A stretch of 64,000 bases of DNA, taken from Streptomyces viridochromogenes (lineage in GTDB: Bacteria > Actinomycetota > Actinomycetes > Streptomycetales > Streptomycetaceae). Below the pieces are notes generated by a model that did no database searches, had not been told where the DNA came from, and saw nothing but the letters and a program-made list of their open reading frames with translations. Where the stretch lies: contig NZ_LGUR01000241.1 in assembly GCF_001270495.1 (NCBI RefSeq), positions 62,001 to 126,000 on the forward strand, given 5' to 3'. Made by a program: the position numbers and the translations under genes. Shown piece after piece: positions 1-9,245 of the stretch. How positions within the stretch are numbered: position 1 is the first letter of the stretch; each line of letters opens with the position of its first letter.

Positions 1-1633
<1,633 letters not shown>

Positions 1634-1715
1634 TCATGTGTACGGCCCCGTGCGGGCGAAGCCTGAGCGGAATGAGGGGCGGGCCGGTTATGCGCCAAGA
1701 GATTGGCGCAGCGCG

Positions 1716-1753
1716 GTTTCGGTGGAAGCCCCTCGTTGTTTCGCCGCCGTGAC
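1716..1753 (-). promoter_or_regulatory. GlnR-type operator upstream of amtB
   Basis: Read on the minus strand the site is GTCAC-n6-GAAAC-n6-GGGCT-n6-GAAAC. The actinobacterial GlnR box is gTnAc-n6-GaAAc repeated with 6-base spacing, so three of the four half-sites match with exact 22-base periodicity. A further GTAAC lies just upstream at 1769-1773. It stands about 95 bp before the amtB start, inside the 339-bp gap to nsdA (1621-1959), which contains no credible gene. GlnR control is inferred from known S. coelicolor regulation plus this match. Confidence 0.75.
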
Positions 1754-1959
1754 GAAGGCGCCCCTTGTGTTACGCCTCGATGAACTGCCGGATTGTGGGT
1801 GGGCTGATCGTTATCTTGGCGCAACCTTCAAAGGGGGAGGCAGAGAACCGGCCGCGGTCGGCCTTCCGATGACCTGGCATGGGGGAGCCGAGTCGGGCAG
1901 TTCGGGAGGGCCGGCCGCGGCCGGGGTTCAGGGGTCGCGCCGCGATTGCACGCGAAGCT

Positions 1960-3453
1960 TCAGACCGCCTCCGCGGTCTCCGGCAGCTCCACGGCGAGCT
2001 TGTCCGTCAGGTCCACGACCTCGGCGAGGTCCCCGAAATCGCGTACAGCCGTGTCGACCGTCTTTCGGATACGAGTGTTGACGCGCTCGGAGCGCACCTT
2101 CTTGGCGATGTGCATGGCCTGCTCCGCGTAGACCGCGCTCTGCTCCGGTTCGCGCCGCAGCAGGTGCACCGTGGACATGCCGATGAGGTTCAGTGCGTAC
2201 GACCGCTGGTGCTCGCCGTCCTTCGCGAACAGGTCCACGGCCTGCCGCATCACGGGCTCGGCGAGTGAGGCGTACGTCGGGCTGCGGCCCGCGACATAGG
2301 CGAGGTCGCGGTAGGAGTGGGAGTTCTCGCCGTACAGCTCGGCCTCGGAGAAGAAGCGGATCCAGTCCGGGTCCGGCTCGTCCCAGTCGTCGGCCTCGGT
2401 GAAGGTGTCCTCGGCCATCCGGACCGCCCGCTTGCACTTGCCGGGCTGGCCCATGTTGGCGTACGCGCGGGCCTCCATCGCATACAGCATCGACTGGGTT
2501 CGCGGGCTCGCGCAGTCCCGGCTGCCGTACTGCGCGAGATGGATCAGCTCCAGGGCGTCCTCGGGCCGGCCCAGGTGGATCATCTGGCGGCTCATGCTGG
2601 ACAGGACGTACGAGCCGAGCGGCCGGTCGCCCGCCTCCTTGGCGGCGTGCAGCGCGAGGACGAAGTACTTCTGCGCGGTGGGCTGGAGCCCCACGTCGTA
2701 CGACATCCAGCCGGCCAGCTCGGCCAGCTCGGCGGCGACCTTGAAGAGCCTCCTGGTGGTGGCCTCGGGCTGGGGCTCCTGGAGCAGGTCGGTCACCTCG
2801 TGCAGCTGGCCCACGACCGCCTTGCGGCGCAGGCCGCCGCCGCACTGGGCGTCCCACTGGCGGAACATCACGGTGGTGGACTCCAGGAGGTCCAGCTCGG
2901 GCTTGGACAGCCGGCCACGCGCGCGTGAGGACGGGACGGGACGGGACTCCTGGTACGGGGCGGGCGGCGCGGGGACCAGCCAGCGCTGCATCGGCTCGAT
3001 GAGGGCCGGGCCCGCGGACAGGGCCAGCGAGCTCCCGAGGAAGCCGCGCCGCGCCAGCATCAGGTCGCTGCGCGAGAACTCGCTGAGCAGGGCCACCGTC
3101 TGCGGGCCCGTCCAGGGCAGGTCGACGCCGGACACGGAGGGTGACTGCCGGGCGGCACGCAGGCCGAGGTCCTCGACGGAGACGACGCAGCCGAACCGCT
3201 CGGAGAACAGCTCGGACAGGATCCGCGGGATCGGCTCGCGGGGGTTCTCGCCGTCGAGCCAGCGGCGTACACGGGAGGTGTCGGTCGAGATGTGGTTGGC
3301 GCCCAACTGGCGGGCGCGGCGGTTCACTTGGCGGGCGAGCTCACCCTTCGACCAGCCGCTGCGCACGAACCAGGACGCGAGCAGCTCGTTCGGGCGCTTG
3401 TCAGCGTGCGATGCGCCACCAGCACTCGTACCGCTTCCGCTGTTGCCGCTCAC
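1960..3453 (-). CDS. nsdA: NsdA, negative regulator of differentiation (TPR-like)
   Basis: A 497-residue protein that matches, from memory, NsdA of S. coelicolor, whose gene lies next to amtB and represses sporulation and antibiotic production. The N-terminal 80 residues look like a helix-turn-helix region (GWSKGELARQVNRRARQ, then a RVRRWLDG turn). The remainder is helical repeat (TPR-like), such as ALELIHLAQYGSRD and ARAYANMGQPGKCKRAV. I chose the GTG at 3453 because a GGGGG stretch lies upstream and it gives the family length; an in-frame start at 3498 would add 15 residues without similarity. The gene is monocistronic, convergent with nothing and divergent from the PrimPol-like gene. Confidence 0.9.
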   Translation of the reverse strand: MSGNSGSGTSAGGASHADKRPNELLASWFVRSGWSKGELARQVNRRARQLGANHISTDTSRVRRWLDGENPREPIPRILSELFSERFGCVVSVEDLGLRAARQSPSVSGVDLPWTGPQTVALLSEFSRSDLMLARRGFLGSSLALSAGPALIEPMQRWLVPAPPAPYQESRPVPSSRARGRLSKPELDLLESTTVMFRQWDAQCGGGLRRKAVVGQLHEVTDLLQEPQPEATTRRLFKVAAELAELAGWMSYDVGLQPTAQKYFVLALHAAKEAGDRPLGSYVLSSMSRQMIHLGRPEDALELIHLAQYGSRDCASPRTQSMLYAMEARAYANMGQPGKCKRAVRMAEDTFTEADDWDEPDPDWIRFFSEAELYGENSHSYRDLAYVAGRSPTYASLAEPVMRQAVDLFAKDGEHQRSYALNLIGMSTVHLLRREPEQSAVYAEQAMHIAKKVRSERVNTRIRKTVDTAVRDFGDLAEVVDLTDKLAVELPETAEAV

Positions 3454-3911
3454 TGGAACGCCCCCATCCCTTGGACCACTTGTCACCGAGTGCGCCAAGC
3501 CCTATCAGAATGCCGGTAAATACGGTCGACCGTCCGCCAATTGTCACCCTTCGAACGGAAAGCCGACTTGCCCCCGGCATACCCACGAGTGCATGTGCCC
3601 CGAAGGCTCATGCACACACGGTAATCCTACGATCACGCCCACAGCCATGGCGATCCCGGAAACGCCACCATTCGCCACCCCTTCGAATGAACTAACGGCC
3701 GCCTCCACACGATTCACTTGACATAGGACGGCCGGAAGTGGGCGGAGCGAAGCACTCAGAGGCGCGCGTCGCCGAGCCCACAACCCTGGATGCTTCCGAG
3801 CGCCGCGTGAGCCGAGCGGCGCCGGCGGGTAACCGGCCACCCAAGAACACACAGGGTCACGTTCCGCATCCGCGCCGTAACCACCCGCGCGCTGGACCCG
3901 TTGGAGGGGGC
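3454..3911. other. Divergent intergenic region nsdA / PrimPol-like gene (458 bp)
   Basis: This region separates two divergent genes and must hold both promoters. A TTGACA hexamer on the plus strand at about 3718-3723 could be a -35 element, but I find no convincing -10 at 16-18 bases. No gene with proper codon bias is visible, and base composition around 3540-3720 is less GC-rich than in the genes. Confidence 0.5.
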
Positions 3912-4568
3912 ATGGGCTTCACGATCGGCGGCATCCGGGAGATCCGATCCGGCTCGCGTCGACGCGGCCGCTCCTCGGAGTGCACCGCCGTCGCCGAGTT
4001 CACCGGACTGTGGGGCTGGGACGTGGTGCCCGGCGCGCGGGCCGCGGCGGGCGCCTGTTCGTGCGGCCGCTCCGACTGTGGCGCGCCCGGCGCACACCCC
4101 CTCGACTTCGCACCCCACATCCCCGCCGGAGCCACGCTCGACGACGTCAGCAAGGCGTGGTCGGAGTTCCCGGGCGCCTCGGTGATGCTGCCGGTCGGGC
4201 GGGCGTTCGACGTGATCGAGGTGGCCGAGCCCGCCGGACGCCGCGCGCTGGCCCGGCTCGAACGCATGGGCCTCCCCCTCGGCCCGGTCACCGCCACCCC
4301 CGAGGGCCGCGCCCAGTTCTTCGTCGCGCCGGGTGCCGCCGCCGAGCTCCCCGAGCTCCTCTACCGCCTGGGCTGGGACGACCCGACCCACCTCGACCTC
4401 CGCGGCCTCGGTTCCGATACGTCCATCACGGCCCCGCCCTCCGACCGCGGCGGCCTGGGACCGGTGCGCTGGCTGCGTCCCCCCGAGCTGGACACGGCTT
4501 CGAAGCCGCCGGCGGCGCGATTGGTGCTGGGGACGTTGGCTTACGTGGCGCATCGGTCACGGGCGTAG
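3912..4568 (+). CDS. Bifunctional DNA primase/polymerase (PrimPol) N-terminal domain protein
   Basis: A 218-residue protein resembling the short PrimPol (PF09250-like) proteins common in Streptomyces. Visible features are EFTGLWGWDVVPGAR near residue 27, a Cys pair CSCGRSDCGAPGAHP that could bind metal, DFAPHIP, and a late GLGSDTSITAPPSDR segment typical of the family. There is no helicase or primase C-terminal domain, so it is not a replication fusion protein. ATG 3912 follows GGAGG. The family's role in Streptomyces is unclear; orthologues often stand alone, as here. A bidirectional terminator follows. Confidence 0.7.
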   Translation: MGFTIGGIREIRSGSRRRGRSSECTAVAEFTGLWGWDVVPGARAAAGACSCGRSDCGAPGAHPLDFAPHIPAGATLDDVSKAWSEFPGASVMLPVGRAFDVIEVAEPAGRRALARLERMGLPLGPVTATPEGRAQFFVAPGAAAELPELLYRLGWDDPTHLDLRGLGSDTSITAPPSDRGGLGPVRWLRPPELDTASKPPAARLVLGTLAYVAHRSRA

Positions 4569-4615
4569 GGCATAGGGCGTATCACGAAGCGCAAGCGTCA
4601 CAGCCGTACACAGCG

Positions 4616-4657
4616 AAGCGCCCGTCCCCCAACTGCACCTTGGGAGGGCGGGCGCTT
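4616..4657. terminator. Bidirectional hairpin between PrimPol gene and ftsY
   Basis: An inverted repeat begins AAGCGCCCG and closes CGGGCGCTT, with an inner CCCAA/TTGGG stem. It lies between two convergent genes. Confidence 0.75.
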
Positions 4658-4689
4658 CTGCGAGCACATACCAAATTCGGTAGGTGGTT

Positions 4690-5901
4690 TCACTCCCCGA
4701 TAAGGGCGTCAACGAACGCCTCCGGCTCGAACGGCGCCAGGTCGTCGGCGCCCTCGCCCAGCCCGATCAGCTTCACCGGGACGCCCAGCTCGCGCTGGAC
4801 CGCGACGACGATGCCGCCCTTGGCCGTGCCGTCCAGCTTGGTGAGCACGATGCCGGTGATGTCGACCACCTCGGCGAAGACCCGGGCCTGGACCAGACCG
4901 TTCTGCCCGGTCGTCGCGTCCAGCACGAGCAGGATCTCGTCCAGGGGCGCGTGCTTCTCGACGACGCGCTTGACCTTGCCGAGCTCGTCCATGAGGCCGG
5001 TCTTGGTGTGCAGACGTCCGGCGGTGTCGATGAGGACGACGTCGGAGCCCATCTCCTTGCCCTCCTTCACCGCGTCGAAGGCGACGGAGGCGGGGTCGCC
5101 GCCCTCCGGCCCGCGCACGGTGTAGGCGCCGACGCGCTCGCCCCAGGTCTGGAGCTGGTCGGCGGCGGCGGCACGGAAGGTGTCGGCGGCGCCCAGGACC
5201 ACGCTGCGGCCGTCGGCCACGAGGACGCGGGCGAGCTTGCCGGTGGTGGTGGTCTTGCCGGTGCCGTTCACGCCGACGACCATCACGATGCCGGGCTTGC
5301 TGGCCTCCGGCTCGGTCTTGACCGTGCGGTCGAAGTCGGTGCCGACCAGCTTGAGCAGCTCCTCGCGCAGCAGGCCGCGCAGCTCCTCGGGGGTGCGGGT
5401 GCCGAGGACCTTCACGCGCTCGCGCAACCCGTCGACCAGTTCCTGGGTCGGCAGCACGCCGACGTCGGCGGTGAGGAGGGTGTCCTCGATCTCCTCCCAG
5501 GTGTCCTCGTCGAGGTGCTCGCGCGACAGGAGCGTGAGCAGCCCCTTGCCGAGCGCGTTCTGCGAGCGGGAGAGCCGGGCGCGCAGGCGGATCAGGCGGC
5601 CGGCGGTGGGCTCCGGGACCTCGATCTCGGTCGGCGGGAGTTCTTCGACGACCGGCGGTTCCTCGACGGCGGTCGGTGCTCCGCCGCCCGGAAGGTCCAC
5701 CTCCTCTATGGTCCGGCGCGGTTCGTCGCGCGGCGTTTCGGCCTCGTCGCCGACGTGCGGCTCGGCCGGAGGGGCGGTGATGTCGGGGGCGGCGGGGGGC
5801 GGCGGGGGCAGCTGCTTCTTACGGCGCGTGCCGACGATGAGCCCGCCGAGCGCGCCGAGCACCACCACGGCGATGACTACAGCAAGGATGAGGATGTCCA
5901 T
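4690..5901 (-). CDS. ftsY: Signal recognition particle receptor FtsY
   Basis: A 403-residue SRP GTPase that docks ribosome-nascent chain-SRP complexes at the membrane. The order is an N-terminal membrane segment (ILAVVIAVVVLGALGGLIVG), a basic cluster RRKK, an acidic Pro-rich A domain to about residue 95, then the NG domain. GTPase motifs seen are G1 GVNGTGKTTTTGK (about residues 203-215), G3 DTAGR (about 293) and G4 TKLDG (about 352). The ATG at 5901 gives the N-terminal anchor directly; upstream alternatives lack a better ribosome site. It is transcribed toward the PrimPol gene and divergent from the LLM oxidoreductase gene. Confidence 0.96.
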   Translation of the reverse strand: MDILILAVVIAVVVLGALGGLIVGTRRKKQLPPPPPAAPDITAPPAEPHVGDEAETPRDEPRRTIEEVDLPGGGAPTAVEEPPVVEELPPTEIEVPEPTAGRLIRLRARLSRSQNALGKGLLTLLSREHLDEDTWEEIEDTLLTADVGVLPTQELVDGLRERVKVLGTRTPEELRGLLREELLKLVGTDFDRTVKTEPEASKPGIVMVVGVNGTGKTTTTGKLARVLVADGRSVVLGAADTFRAAAADQLQTWGERVGAYTVRGPEGGDPASVAFDAVKEGKEMGSDVVLIDTAGRLHTKTGLMDELGKVKRVVEKHAPLDEILLVLDATTGQNGLVQARVFAEVVDITGIVLTKLDGTAKGGIVVAVQRELGVPVKLIGLGEGADDLAPFEPEAFVDALIGE

Positions 5902-6006
5902 AACGCGTCCAGTATCGGCCATGGAGCCCGGCGACACCCCTATGGATGTCTGACACACCGTCAGCTAACGTCCTCCCCCACACCCGCCCGGTGAAGGGGG
6001 ACCCCC

Positions 6007-6978
6007 ATGCCCGTCACGGTCGTACGCTTCAACCTCGTCGAGCCCGACGCGACCCCCGCCTCGCTCGCCGCCCGCTACCGGGCGGCCCTGGAGATGGCCG
6101 CCTACGCCGACGAGCACGGCATCACCACCGTGCAGACCGAGGAGCACCACGGCGCCGAGAACAACTGGCTCCCGTCGCCGTTCGCCTTCGCGGCCGCGGT
6201 CTTCGGCGCGACGCGGCGGATCGCGGTCACCGTCTCGGCGATCATCGGCCCGCTGCACGACCCGCTGCGGCTGGCCGAGGAGATCGCCGTACTGGATCTG
6301 CTGAGCGGCGGCCGGCTGGTGACCGTCGCAGGCATCGGGTACCGGCCCGAGGAGTACGCCCTGTTCGACGTGGAGTGGAAGCGGCGCGGCAAGCTCCAGG
6401 ACGAGCTGCTGGAGACGCTGCTGAAGGCGTGGACCGGCGAGGAGTTCGAGTACCGGGGCCGTACGGTACGGATCACTCCGCGCCCGTTCACCGACCCGCA
6501 CCCCCTGCTGCTGGTCGGCGGCTCCTCGCAGGCCGCCGCCCGCCGGGCCGCCCGGCTCGGCCTGCCCTTCTTCCCCAGCGCGCATCTGCCGGAGCTGGAG
6601 GCGTACTACAAGGAGCGGCTCGTCGAGTACGGCACCGAGGGCTGGACGATGATGCCGCCCGCGGAGACACCGCTGCTGCACGTGGCCGAGGATCCCGACC
6701 GGGCCTGGGCTCGGTACGGCGGGCACTTCCTGCACGAGGCGCGGACGTACGCGTCCTGGCAGTCCGGGGACGTGCGGTCCGCCGTGAAGTCGGGGGCCAC
6801 GACGGTGGAGGAGCTGCGTGCGGAGGGCGTGTACCGGATCGTGACGCCCGAGGAGTGTGTGGCCCTGGGGTTCGACAACTACGTGCTGCATCCGCTGTCG
6901 GGCGGGATGCCGGTGGAGGAGGGGTGGCGGAGCCTGCGGTTGTTCGCGCAGGAGGTGCTTCCGGCGCTGGGCCACTGA
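6007..6978 (+). CDS. LLM class flavin-dependent oxidoreductase
   Basis: A 323-residue luciferase-like monooxygenase of the F420- or FMN-using TIM-barrel superfamily. Typical motifs are TEEHHGAENNWLPSP near residue 39, a central GGRLVTVAGIGYRPEEY at about 100, and PLLLVGGSSQAAARRAARLG near 165, the flavin-phosphate region. A purine-rich AAGGGGGA lies just before the ATG. The substrate cannot be inferred. A small downstream gene follows after 52 bp on the same strand and may be co-transcribed. Confidence 0.88.
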   Translation: MPVTVVRFNLVEPDATPASLAARYRAALEMAAYADEHGITTVQTEEHHGAENNWLPSPFAFAAAVFGATRRIAVTVSAIIGPLHDPLRLAEEIAVLDLLSGGRLVTVAGIGYRPEEYALFDVEWKRRGKLQDELLETLLKAWTGEEFEYRGRTVRITPRPFTDPHPLLLVGGSSQAAARRAARLGLPFFPSAHLPELEAYYKERLVEYGTEGWTMMPPAETPLLHVAEDPDRAWARYGGHFLHEARTYASWQSGDVRSAVKSGATTVEELRAEGVYRIVTPEECVALGFDNYVLHPLSGGMPVEEGWRSLRLFAQEVLPALGH

Positions 6979-7030
6979 CCCTCGCGGATATTCGATGGCC
7001 CGGCCGGGCGGCGGCTGATCCACTGGGCGC

Positions 7031-7408
7031 ATGAGTCTGCTGGTGGAAGTGTTCGTCCGGGAACCGGACGGGAAATGGCAGATACTCGACGTGCCGGACG
7101 ACGTCTATCAGTCCGGCGGCTTCGAGTCTTGGCGTAGGACCGTGTGGGGGTCTCAGTTCGTGCGCTCGCTGGGTGCGCGCTTCCTCCCCGTGCTGGCCGA
7201 GGGGGATCTGGAGGTGGAGGCCGAGCAGGTGCCGGAGTTCCTGAGCGAGGTCGCACTGCTGCGCGCCCACTTGGACGCGATCGCTCACGGCACGGAGCAC
7301 CCGCGGACGGTCGAGGAACACCGGGACGGGATCGAGCTGCGTTTGCGGATCATCGAGGAGAGCGCCCTCAAGGCCGTGGAGATCGGCGGCGGCGTCCTCA
7401 TCTGGTGA
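7031..7408 (+). CDS. Small conserved hypothetical protein
   Basis: A 125-residue soluble, acidic protein with good Streptomyces codon bias. I recognise no domain. It begins MSLLVEVFVREPDGKWQILD, has no signal peptide or membrane segment, and ends in a helix followed by GGGVLIW. It follows the oxidoreductase gene by 52 bp and ends just before a 17-bp perfect hairpin. Proteins of this look are common in Streptomyces genomes; no function is proposed. Confidence 0.7.
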   Translation: MSLLVEVFVREPDGKWQILDVPDDVYQSGGFESWRRTVWGSQFVRSLGARFLPVLAEGDLEVEAEQVPEFLSEVALLRAHLDAIAHGTEHPRTVEEHRDGIELRLRIIEESALKAVEIGGGVLIW

Positions 7409-7434
7409 CGTACGGAAGTCGGTGACGTACGAAA

Positions 7435-7475
7435 CCGCCGCCCCGGCTCGGGCAGTGGCCGAGCCGGGGCGGCGG
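7435..7475. terminator. Strong bidirectional terminator hairpin
   Basis: A perfect 17-bp stem (7435-7451 with 7459-7475) has a 7-base loop GCAGTGG. It lies between the convergent small gene and glcP. Confidence 0.9.
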
Positions 7476-7544
7476 CGGGGATACGGGGAGAGGGGCAGCG
7501 GGGACTTGGCCCTTCCCCCCGAGTTCGGGAGCCCTTCTGGAGGC

Positions 7545-8960
7545 TCAGCCCATCTCCTCCAGCTTCTTGCCCTTGGTCTCGGGCACGAACTTGAGGATGA
7601 ACGGAATGGAGAGGAAGGCGAACACCGCGTACATGACGTAGGTGAGCGACAGGTTCCAGTCCGACAGGTCCGGGAAGGTGATCGTGATGACCCAGTTGGC
7701 GATCCACTGGGCCGAGGCGGCCACGCCCAGGGCGGCGGCGCGGATCTTGTTCGGGAAGACCTCGCCGAGCATGACCCAGACGACCACGCCCCAGGACATG
7801 GCGAAGAAGAGGACGAAGGCGTTGGCGGCGATCAGCGCGACGTAGCCCTGCGCGGTCGGCAGCGGGTCGTTGCCGTTCTGGAAGGAGAAGGCCCAGGCGG
7901 CCGCCGCGAGCGCGACGCCCATGCCGACGGAGCCGATGAGGGCGAGCGGCTTGCGGCCGATACGGTCCACGAAGATCATCGCGATCACGGTGCCGATGAT
8001 GTTGATGATCGAGGTCTCGAACGAGTAGAAGAACGAGCTCGACGGGTCGACGCCGACGGACTGCCACAGCAGGTTCGAGTAGTAGAAGATGACGTTGATG
8101 CCGACCAGCTGCTGGAAGACGGAGAGGCCGATGCCGATCCACACGATCGGCAGCAGACCGAACCGGCCGCCCAGCAGGTCCTTGAACGTCGACTTGTGGT
8201 CGCTCTTCATGGCCTGCTCGATCTCGGTCACGCGCGCGTCCAGGTCCGCGCCGCCCTCAACGTCGGCGAGCACCTTCTTCGCGTCCTCGACGCGGCCGAC
8301 GCTGATCAGATAGCGCGGGGACTCCGGGATCGCGAAGGACAGCAGGCCGTAGACCACAGCGGGTACGAGCATCACGCCGAGCATCCACTGCCAGGCCTCC
8401 AGGCCCGCGACGCTGCCGCGCTCCTCGCCGTCGGCCATGTTGAGGATGGCCCAGTTGACGAGCTGGGAGACGGCGATGCCGATGACGATGGCGGCCTGCT
8501 GGAACGAGGCGAGCCGGCCGCGGTAGGCGGGCGGGGCGACCTCGGCGATGTAGGCCGGGCCGATGACCGAGGCCATACCGATGGCGATGCCGCCGAGGAC
8601 ACGCCAGGCGGCGAGGTCCCACGCGGCGAACGGCAGTCCCGAACCTACGGCGCTCACGGCGAACAGCACCGCCGCGATCTGCATGACGCGGATGCGGCCG
8701 ATGCGGTCGGCTATGCGGCCGGCGATCGCGGCGCCCACGGCGCTGCCGAGCAGGGCGCTGGCGGCGACGGTCCCGGTGACGCCCGAGCTGAGGTCGAACC
8801 GGGCCTGGATGCCGCCGTTGGCTCCGTTGATCACGGAGCTGTCGTAGCCGAAGAGGAAGCCGCCCATGGCGGCCGCCGCGGTGATGAAGACGACGTGCCC
8901 GAGATGTTCGGGGTGAGCCGTCCTGGCTCCTGACGTCGGTGCCTGCGCTGTGCTGGTCAC
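7545..8960 (-). CDS. glcP: Glucose permease GlcP (MFS sugar transporter)
   Basis: A 471-residue 12-helix major facilitator of the sugar porter family. Diagnostic motifs are GGFLFGYDSSVINGA in helix 1, RIADRIGRIRVM in the first cytoplasmic loop, PESPRYL after helix 6, FVDRIGRKPLA, and the terminal PETKGKKLEEM. By position and family it corresponds to glcP1 of S. coelicolor, the main glucose/H+ symporter, which feeds glucose kinase-dependent carbon repression. The start is the GTG at 8960 after GAGGAG. A promoter with an overlapping palindrome lies about 80-115 bp upstream, suggesting control by a LacI-type repressor. Confidence 0.9.
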   Translation of the reverse strand: MTSTAQAPTSGARTAHPEHLGHVVFITAAAAMGGFLFGYDSSVINGANGGIQARFDLSSGVTGTVAASALLGSAVGAAIAGRIADRIGRIRVMQIAAVLFAVSAVGSGLPFAAWDLAAWRVLGGIAIGMASVIGPAYIAEVAPPAYRGRLASFQQAAIVIGIAVSQLVNWAILNMADGEERGSVAGLEAWQWMLGVMLVPAVVYGLLSFAIPESPRYLISVGRVEDAKKVLADVEGGADLDARVTEIEQAMKSDHKSTFKDLLGGRFGLLPIVWIGIGLSVFQQLVGINVIFYYSNLLWQSVGVDPSSSFFYSFETSIINIIGTVIAMIFVDRIGRKPLALIGSVGMGVALAAAAWAFSFQNGNDPLPTAQGYVALIAANAFVLFFAMSWGVVVWVMLGEVFPNKIRAAALGVAASAQWIANWVITITFPDLSDWNLSLTYVMYAVFAFLSIPFILKFVPETKGKKLEEMG

Positions 8961-9035
8961 GTGTACTCCTCGGGCCACCGGCAACGCTGCCGGGTGGGGG
9001 TCAGCCGCTCCAAGTAGTGATACCTGAAGATAAAA

Positions 9036-9075
9036 GCAACGTTGCAGAGACTATGCCTTCAAGTTTCGAAGTCAA
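9036..9075 (-). promoter_or_regulatory. glcP promoter with overlapping palindromic operator
   Basis: On the minus strand the -35 is TTGACT (9075-9070) and the -10 is TAGTCT (9053-9048), spaced 16 bases. The predicted transcription start falls in GCAACGTTGC (9036-9045), a perfect CG-centred palindrome like those bound by LacI-family repressors. The rest of the gap 8961-9245 holds a dispersed repeat (9155-9225) and no gene. Confidence 0.65.
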
Positions 9076-9154
9076 TAGTCGAGCCGCTGTGAGTTTCGAG
9101 ACGCGATTGGGTGACGTGTGTTCACTTCTTGAAGAAACTGGGGTGAGGCCGACC

Positions 9155-9225
9155 AAAGGGCGCGGGGCTGTGTCGATGTGCGGCTCCGCCGCGTGGACGC
9201 GACAAGCCACGGCGGCGCCGCAGCC
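9155..9225. repeat. Dispersed Streptomyces intergenic repeat, long variant
   Basis: A block beginning AAAGGGCGCGGGGCTGTG, containing CGGCTCCGCCGCG, and ending GCGACAAGCCACGGCGG. I recognise it as a repeat found many times between genes in Streptomyces genomes. It lies just beyond the 3' end of smc. It may contribute to transcript termination through its GCGG/CCGC stem. Confidence 0.7.
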
Positions 9226-9245
9226 GAAAGCGGCCGAAGCCGGCG

